Source of the DNA: Micromonospora yangpuensis
Lineage (GTDB): Bacteria; Actinomycetota; Actinomycetes; Mycobacteriales; Micromonosporaceae
Length of the DNA: 64,000 nucleotides
NCBI RefSeq assembly: GCF_900091615.1
Contig: NZ_FMIA01000002.1
Coordinates: forward strand, 682,001-746,000
Direction: 5' to 3'
Each line of letters opens with the position of its first letter. Position 1 is the stretch's first letter. The position numbers were made by a program, and so were the translations under genes. The notes below the pieces were generated by a model. The model had not been told where the DNA came from. It did no database searches and worked only from the letters and a program-made list of their open reading frames with translations. Positions 60,116 through 64,000 of the stretch are shown here, piece after piece.

Positions 60116-60550
60116 ATGACGGCAGAGCAGCTACCCGAAACGGCGGGGCAGGCGCCAGCGATCGACCCGGCGCAAAGGCGCAACCCCAGGCGTACGGCCG
60201 CTGACGACGGTCGCGCCGAACGGCTGATGACCGCCCTCGTCCGGCAGCGGGACGACCAGGTCACCGGGACCGGATACGGCTCCGACCTGCCCAGCTACCG
60301 GCCGGACGTCCGGTCGGGTCACTTCGCCGCTGAGCACGGGTCGGACCCCGCCCCCAGCTATCCGGTGCCGGGTCAGCCTGGCTTTGCCGAGATAGCTCGG
60401 GCGACCGTCCCGTCGGGACCGGCCACCGCAGCCCGCGGGCCGCAGGAACCGCCGTCCTACTCGGCCGCCACCAGGCCCGCTTCGCCAGCACTCGGCACGG
60501 CTCCGCCCGGCGGCCGGAGCACGGGGCCCGCCCGTGGTGGAGCCGGCTGA
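60116..60550 (+). CDS. unknown, mostly disordered protein
   Basis: 144 aa, rich in Pro, Ala, Gly, Arg and Ser, with little hydrophobic core (RSGHFAAEHGSDPAPSYPVPGQPGF). A small helical part is at 25-45 (DDGRAERLMTALVRQRDDQ). The ATG has no clear SD (GAGTGGG). It may be a short disordered substrate or regulator, possibly a partner of the next gene. Coding status is moderately supported. Confidence 0.45.
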   Translation: MTAEQLPETAGQAPAIDPAQRRNPRRTAADDGRAERLMTALVRQRDDQVTGTGYGSDLPSYRPDVRSGHFAAEHGSDPAPSYPVPGQPGFAEIARATVPSGPATAARGPQEPPSYSAATRPASPALGTAPPGGRSTGPARGGAG

Positions 60551-60764
60551 GTGGCCAGACCGGGTGAGCGAACTGGTGAGCAGAGCCGCTCCGAGCCCGT
60601 GGCCGGATCCAGGGCACCGACCACGATCTGAGTTTGCTCAGACGGGTCGCCGCCGATGTGTCTCCGGCCACGCACGCCGAGCCGGTGGGACGTGGATCGA
60701 ACCGAGACGCTTCACATCCGTAGAGCCATGGTCGATGACCCTGACCAGCGGACGGAGACCCACC

Positions 60765-61328
60765 GTGCCCGACGAAGCGACGACGCCCAGCAGCGGCCGC
60801 CAGACCCCCGAAGATTCGGGATGGTACAGCTACAAAGAGGAGAAGTACGGCACCCTGTTCGAAGAGGGCAACTTTCGCCAGTTCGCCCAGGAGTACCTGA
60901 ACCTGGATGCTCGGCAGCGGCAGAATCCCCGCCGGGATCGGGCACTGAGCGACAAAGTGGCAGAGATGCGCAAGGTCTACCTGGAGGGACGCGAGTTCCA
61001 CTATCCGGAGGTGGTGCAGGCCGAGTGGGTGCAGAAAGGTCAGCAGAACCTTCGTGACTGGGACCTGACGGAGCAGTTCCAGAAAATGTCCCTGAAGGGC
61101 CAGGCGGAGCAGGGGCAGGCGTCGTTCCAGTCGCTGGGGGGTGCGCTGGCGACGTCTTCGGCCTCGCCCGGGCCACAGCCCGGCACGTCTGTCGCTGCCG
61201 GTCTGACGTCACCCGGGGCCTCCAGTTCGGCCGCGCCGCGACCTCAGCAGAACCCGTCCGACCCCTCCGCCCCGGCCAGCCCGACGCCGCATGGCGGCCG
61301 TCCCAGCAAGCGCGCCAAGAAAAGCTGA
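60765..61328 (+). CDS. unknown protein, helical domain with disordered basic tail
   Basis: 187 aa from GTG 60765 (GGAGA 6 nt upstream); ATG 60735 is in frame. Residues 14-110 form a charged helical domain (WYSYKEEKYGTLFEEGNFRQFAQEYLNLDARQRQNPRRDRALSDKV), followed by a Ser/Pro/Gly-rich tail ending PSKRAKKS. The design resembles the gene at 49312. No family is recognised. Confidence 0.6.
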   Translation: MPDEATTPSSGRQTPEDSGWYSYKEEKYGTLFEEGNFRQFAQEYLNLDARQRQNPRRDRALSDKVAEMRKVYLEGREFHYPEVVQAEWVQKGQQNLRDWDLTEQFQKMSLKGQAEQGQASFQSLGGALATSSASPGPQPGTSVAAGLTSPGASSSAAPRPQQNPSDPSAPASPTPHGGRPSKRAKKS

Positions 61329-61362
61329 TCCGGCGGCCACCGTTCCCTGGTGCCGGAACGGC

Positions 61363-61408
61363 CGGTCGGTCGCGGGTGGCCGTCGTGGTCCACCCGCGAC
61401 CGACCGGG
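61363..61408. terminator. bidirectional hairpin terminator
   Basis: A perfect 18-bp stem (61363-61380 with 61391-61408) around a 10-nt loop sits between the convergent unknown gene and the DUF397 gene. It can serve transcription from both sides. Confidence 0.8.
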
Positions 61409-61438
61409 CCGCGACGAACAGGTACCCGCCCCGGCGAG

Positions 61439-61636
61439 TCACCTCCCTGGCTGGGCCCGCTTCAGGTCGGTGACGAAGGAGCGCCAGGCGGAGGGTGCGA
61501 AGGTGAGCGCCGGGCCGGCCGGGTCCTTGGAGTCCCGTACCGCGACGACCCCGGGCAGGTTGCCGGCCCACTCGACGCAGTTGCCCTCGGCACTGCGGCT
61601 GCTCTTGCGCCAGGCAGCGCCGGTGAGGTCAGTCAT
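61439..61636 (-). CDS. DUF397-family small protein
   Basis: 65 aa. LTGAAWRKSSRSAEGNCVEWA followed by VAVRDSKDPAGPALTFAPSAWRSFV is the complete DUF397 signature. Such proteins occur throughout actinomycetes, usually downstream of an Scr1-type XRE regulator and coupled to it. It overlaps the regulator by 8 nt. Confidence 0.93.
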   Translation of the reverse strand: MTDLTGAAWRKSSRSAEGNCVEWAGNLPGVVAVRDSKDPAGPALTFAPSAWRSFVTDLKRAQPGR

Positions 61637-62507
61637 CGTAGCTCTCCTTGATGATGGTGCCGATCAGGTCTTCCGACGCCCGTTCGTCCAGGGCGCGGTC
61701 CCAGAGCAGTTGCCAGGCCTCGTTGTAGTCGGCGATCTCGTTGGGCCGGTCCAGGTAGAGGCTGCCGGTCAGCGACTCGCAGTAGACCGTGCTGGGCTCG
61801 GCGGGCCGAGTGCCAAACGCCGGGAAGTCCAGCAGGACGAACGCTCCCGCTACCGACACCAGGTGCGGCGGGGCCGACAGGGGTAGCACCCGCAGCCGCA
61901 CATTGGGTGCCTGAGCCGCGTTCACCAGGTAGGCGAGCTGATGCCGCCATGTCTCGATGTCGGCAAGCGGACGGCGAAGGACCGCCTCGTCGACAACGGT
62001 TTCGAACAACGGGGCAGCCGGGCTGCGCCGGCTCAGCAGCTTTTGGCGTTCCAGTCGCAGGGCGACCTTGCGGGCGACCTCCCGAGGAGAGCGGCCAGGT
62101 CGGGTGGCGAAGAGCGCCTCCATGTACTCCGGTGTCTGTAGGAGGCCCGGTACCAGGGACGGTTCGTGGTAGCGGATCTGGTGGGCGGCGGCTTCCATGC
62201 CGACGTACAGCTCGAACCAGCTCGGGATGGCCTCGCCGCACGCGTGCCACCAGCCCTTGCTCTTGGTTTCCCGGGCCAGGGAGACCAGGACCTCGGTCAG
62301 CTCCGGGGAGGTGCCGTACTGCTGGCACATCAGGGTGACGTCGTGGGTGCGCAGGGCGACCTGGCCGCCTTCGAGCCGGTACATCTTGGCGCGGGACCAC
62401 TCCAGCGCGTCGGCCGCCGCCTCCAGGTTGATCCCGGCCTCCTCGCGGGCCTGACGGAGCAGGCGGCCGAGTTGGCGGCGCGGTACGGAGGAACCGGTGT
62501 CGGGCAT
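61629..62507 (-). CDS. XRE-family regulator of the Scr1 (DUF5753) type
   Basis: 292 aa. HTH at about 10-60 (LGRLLRQAREEAGINLEAAADALEWSRAKMYRLEGG), then the DUF5753 domain (YVGMEAAAHQIRYHEPSLVPGLLQTPEYMEALF). Together with DUF397 this forms the common actinobacterial regulator pair, sometimes described as toxin-antitoxin-like. The TGTCTCA/TGAGACA palindrome upstream is a candidate autoregulatory site. Confidence 0.93.
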   Translation of the reverse strand: MPDTGSSVPRRQLGRLLRQAREEAGINLEAAADALEWSRAKMYRLEGGQVALRTHDVTLMCQQYGTSPELTEVLVSLARETKSKGWWHACGEAIPSWFELYVGMEAAAHQIRYHEPSLVPGLLQTPEYMEALFATRPGRSPREVARKVALRLERQKLLSRRSPAAPLFETVVDEAVLRRPLADIETWRHQLAYLVNAAQAPNVRLRVLPLSAPPHLVSVAGAFVLLDFPAFGTRPAEPSTVYCESLTGSLYLDRPNEIADYNEAWQLLWDRALDERASEDLIGTIIKESYDD

Positions 62508-62536
62508 GGCACCTCGTCTCGGGTTGCCGGTGCGGA

Positions 62537-62552
62537 TGTCTCAACTGAGACA
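62537..62552. promoter_or_regulatory. operator-like palindrome upstream of the Scr1-type regulator
   Basis: TGTCTCAACTGAGACA is a perfect 7-bp inverted repeat with a 2-nt centre, 30 bp before the regulator ATG. Binding by the XRE protein is plausible. Confidence 0.6.
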
Positions 62553-62682
62553 CCATGCCAGCGACAATAACGCAGCGTCAATATCGGACCACGAATTGTG
62601 GTTGAAGACGTTGCGTGTCGCCGTGCGGCTGCCGGATGGTCACTGGCAGTGAGACTTCTGGTCGATTCTTCGGGAGGCAACG

Positions 62683-62964
62683 GTGGCGCGATGGAAGTGG
62701 TTCCAGCGGCGGGAGGAGCCGGTCGACGTGGTGGGTCCGGCGACCCGGTACTCCAGGCAGGACGGACAGCCGCGTGGCCGCCTGGTGGTGAAGGCGAGCC
62801 ATCCGGTCGTGGACCAGCCGACGGCGGTGTACCCGCAGGCGCGGCCCCTGCTGACCCGGGCCGGCTGGTGGCGGTCGAGCCGCTGCGTGGCCACCACCCG
62901 ACGCGACGGCGGCACCGCCCGGCGCGGCGACGGCGCGACCCGGGAGGAGACCGGTGAGCGCTGA
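62683..62964 (+). CDS. unknown small basic protein
   Basis: 93 aa from GTG 62683 with GGGAGG upstream. Arg/Trp-rich (MARWKWFQRREEPVDVV, GWWRSSRCVATTRRDGG). No family is recognised. It is divergent from the regulator pair, in the position where genes controlled by Scr1/DUF397 systems often lie, and overlaps the next gene. Confidence 0.5.
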   Translation: MARWKWFQRREEPVDVVGPATRYSRQDGQPRGRLVVKASHPVVDQPTAVYPQARPLLTRAGWWRSSRCVATTRRDGGTARRGDGATREETGER

Positions 62965-63232
62965 GCCAGGCGTGACCGACGGTGCGGCCGAGCGGGTACG
63001 GGCGGTACTGGCCGAGCTGCCCCCGGTCGAGGTGGCGAGCGTGCCGGAGGTGCTGGTGCTCGACGGCGACGAGGGGCCGATCGGCTGGGCGGTCGTGCTG
63101 CCGGAGGGGGACATCTGGATCATCAGAGACTCCCCTCGGGTGTTGACCCACTGTTCGGACGTGTCGGTGCTGGTGAGCTTCTGGGCGGCGGTCTTCGACT
63201 GTGAGGTGGGCCGGCCGACCGTCCGCCGCTGA
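62954..63232 (+). CDS. unknown small acidic protein
   Basis: 92 aa from GTG 62954, overlapping the upstream gene by 11 nt, so coupled. It has a beta-rich middle (VLVLDGDEGPIGWAVVLPEGDIWII) and is acidic, in contrast to its basic partner. No family is recognised. The pair looks like a two-protein module under the divergent regulator. Confidence 0.55.
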   Translation: MSAEPGVTDGAAERVRAVLAELPPVEVASVPEVLVLDGDEGPIGWAVVLPEGDIWIIRDSPRVLTHCSDVSVLVSFWAAVFDCEVGRPTVRR

Positions 63233-63250
63233 CCGGCCGGCCCACCCGGG

Positions 63251-64000
63251 TCAGGTGGTGGCGAGTGCGGTACGCAGGCGGCGGGCCTCGGTGACCAGTC
63301 GGCTGGAACCACCCCGGGCGGCGACCTCGGCCAGGCCGGGCACGTCGAGACGTACCCCGGTGGTGGTGGCCGTCTCGGCGGCCAGGGTGAGCAGGTCGGG
63401 CAGGCCCCGTGGGGCCTTCTGCGCGGTGAGCAGCGCCGGCAGGGCGGCGGCGAGCAGCCGCCACACGGTCAGCGGGGCACCGGCCAGGACGGCGTCGCGC
63501 AGCGGCTCCACCGCCCGGGAGAGCTTCACCCGCTCCCCGGCGACCAGCCGGCCCAACTGTTCACCGGTGCCCACCGGGTCGAACTGGCCGGCACCGGCCA
63601 GGGTGAGCAGGGCGTCCAGGGTGGCCACCCGGTCCGCGCCGTGCCGCGCGCCCAGGCCGTAGGCGACGGCGAGGTCGAGGGCCACCCCGCCGGGGCCGGT
63701 GCTCTCGGCCAGCAACGGCAGGACGGCGGTGCCGTGCTGCTGGTCCATGTCGGCACAGGCGGCCACCATCGGCAGGGCGGACGCGGCGACCACGCCCCGG
63801 TGGCCGGGCAGGACCGACGGCCACAGGTTCGGCCAGCCGAGGTCGTCCGCCTCCACCACGATCGGCGCGGGGTCGGCGGTGAGTAGCGCGTACGGGTCGG
63901 CGTACCCCTCGGGTGGGCGCAGTTCGACCAGGATCCGTCGGCTGGTGAGCTGGTCGTACTCCCAGTCGTGTTGCTTCTGGCGGTCCCGGCGCACGGCGGT
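63251..64000 (-). CDS. C-terminal part of a large unknown protein (runs off right edge)
   Basis: The reading frame is open to the window edge, with 249 codons visible before the stop. The protein is helical and Leu/Ala-rich, like HEAT-type repeats (LPMVAACADMDQQHGTAVLPLL, GVALDLAVAYGLGARHG, LDALLTLAGAGQFDPVGTGEQLGRLV). I tentatively compare it to the DUF6493-like proteins of actinomycetes, without certainty. Confidence 0.6.
   Translation of the reverse strand, partial: TAVRRDRQKQHDWEYDQLTSRRILVELRPPEGYADPYALLTADPAPIVVEADDLGWPNLWPSVLPGHRGVVAASALPMVAACADMDQQHGTAVLPLLAESTGPGGVALDLAVAYGLGARHGADRVATLDALLTLAGAGQFDPVGTGEQLGRLVAGERVKLSRAVEPLRDAVLAGAPLTVWRLLAAALPALLTAQKAPRGLPDLLTLAAETATTTGVRLDVPGLAEVAARGGSSRLVTEARRLRTALATT

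Overview
The window is very GC-rich and is most likely a chromosomal piece of an actinomycete of the family Micromonosporaceae (Micromonospora-like). The evidence is a desferrioxamine locus under an IdeR/DmdR-type iron box, a class III lanthipeptide locus, Scr1/DUF397 and TPR-type XRE regulators, many GTG starts with 4-nt stop/start overlaps, and short dispersed palindromes. No tRNA, rRNA or CRISPR array was found.

Layout. 0-7 kb (minus strand): the end of a Tat-signal protein gene, then a six-gene operon whose five junctions are all 4-nt overlaps. It encodes an ATP-grasp ligase, a DUF364/Rossmann-like protein, a cysteine-synthase-like PLP enzyme, a dipeptide epimerase, an MFS exporter and a methyltransferase. 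A Zur-like palindrome lies upstream. I infer an NRPS-independent modified-dipeptide pathway, possibly a metallophore. 7.6-13.2 kb: four XRE regulators with small partner genes. 13.4-14.3 kb: a DUF4065/Panacea antitoxin with a small putative toxin. 14.4-22.7 kb: the desferrioxamine locus, desABCD divergent from an unusual penicillin-acylase/GNAT fusion, sharing one iron box. desD carries an in-frame palindromic insertion.

22.7-35.5 kb holds mostly housekeeping and stress genes: an anti-sigma-type ATPase, an SDR, a GT2 glycosyltransferase, a beta-lactamase-fold hydrolase with a GGGGV minisatellite, two tandem CorA channels, a DksA/TraR-type zinc-finger gene behind a structured leader with an intrinsic terminator, a VOC-deaminase fusion, a secreted I36-like protein, DUF5996 and Spo0M. 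35.6-37.6 kb: an IS607-type element (tnpA-tnpB). 38.1-49.2 kb: a glucuronoxylan (aldouronate) utilisation locus with a CE7 esterase, a LacI regulator, a GH3, an LplB/YtcP/LplA-type ABC importer, DUF624 and a GH67 alpha-glucuronidase.

49.3-53.6 kb: small unknown proteins, a GNAT and a LuxR-type two-component system. 53.9-59.3 kb: a class III lanthipeptide locus (LanKC, two 32-aa precursors, terminator, repeat-rich spacer, MFS). 59.3-64 kb: a BrnT/RHH-like toxin-antitoxin pair, two disordered unknown proteins, an Scr1-type XRE/DUF397 pair, small unknown genes and the C-terminal end of a large unknown protein cut by the window edge.
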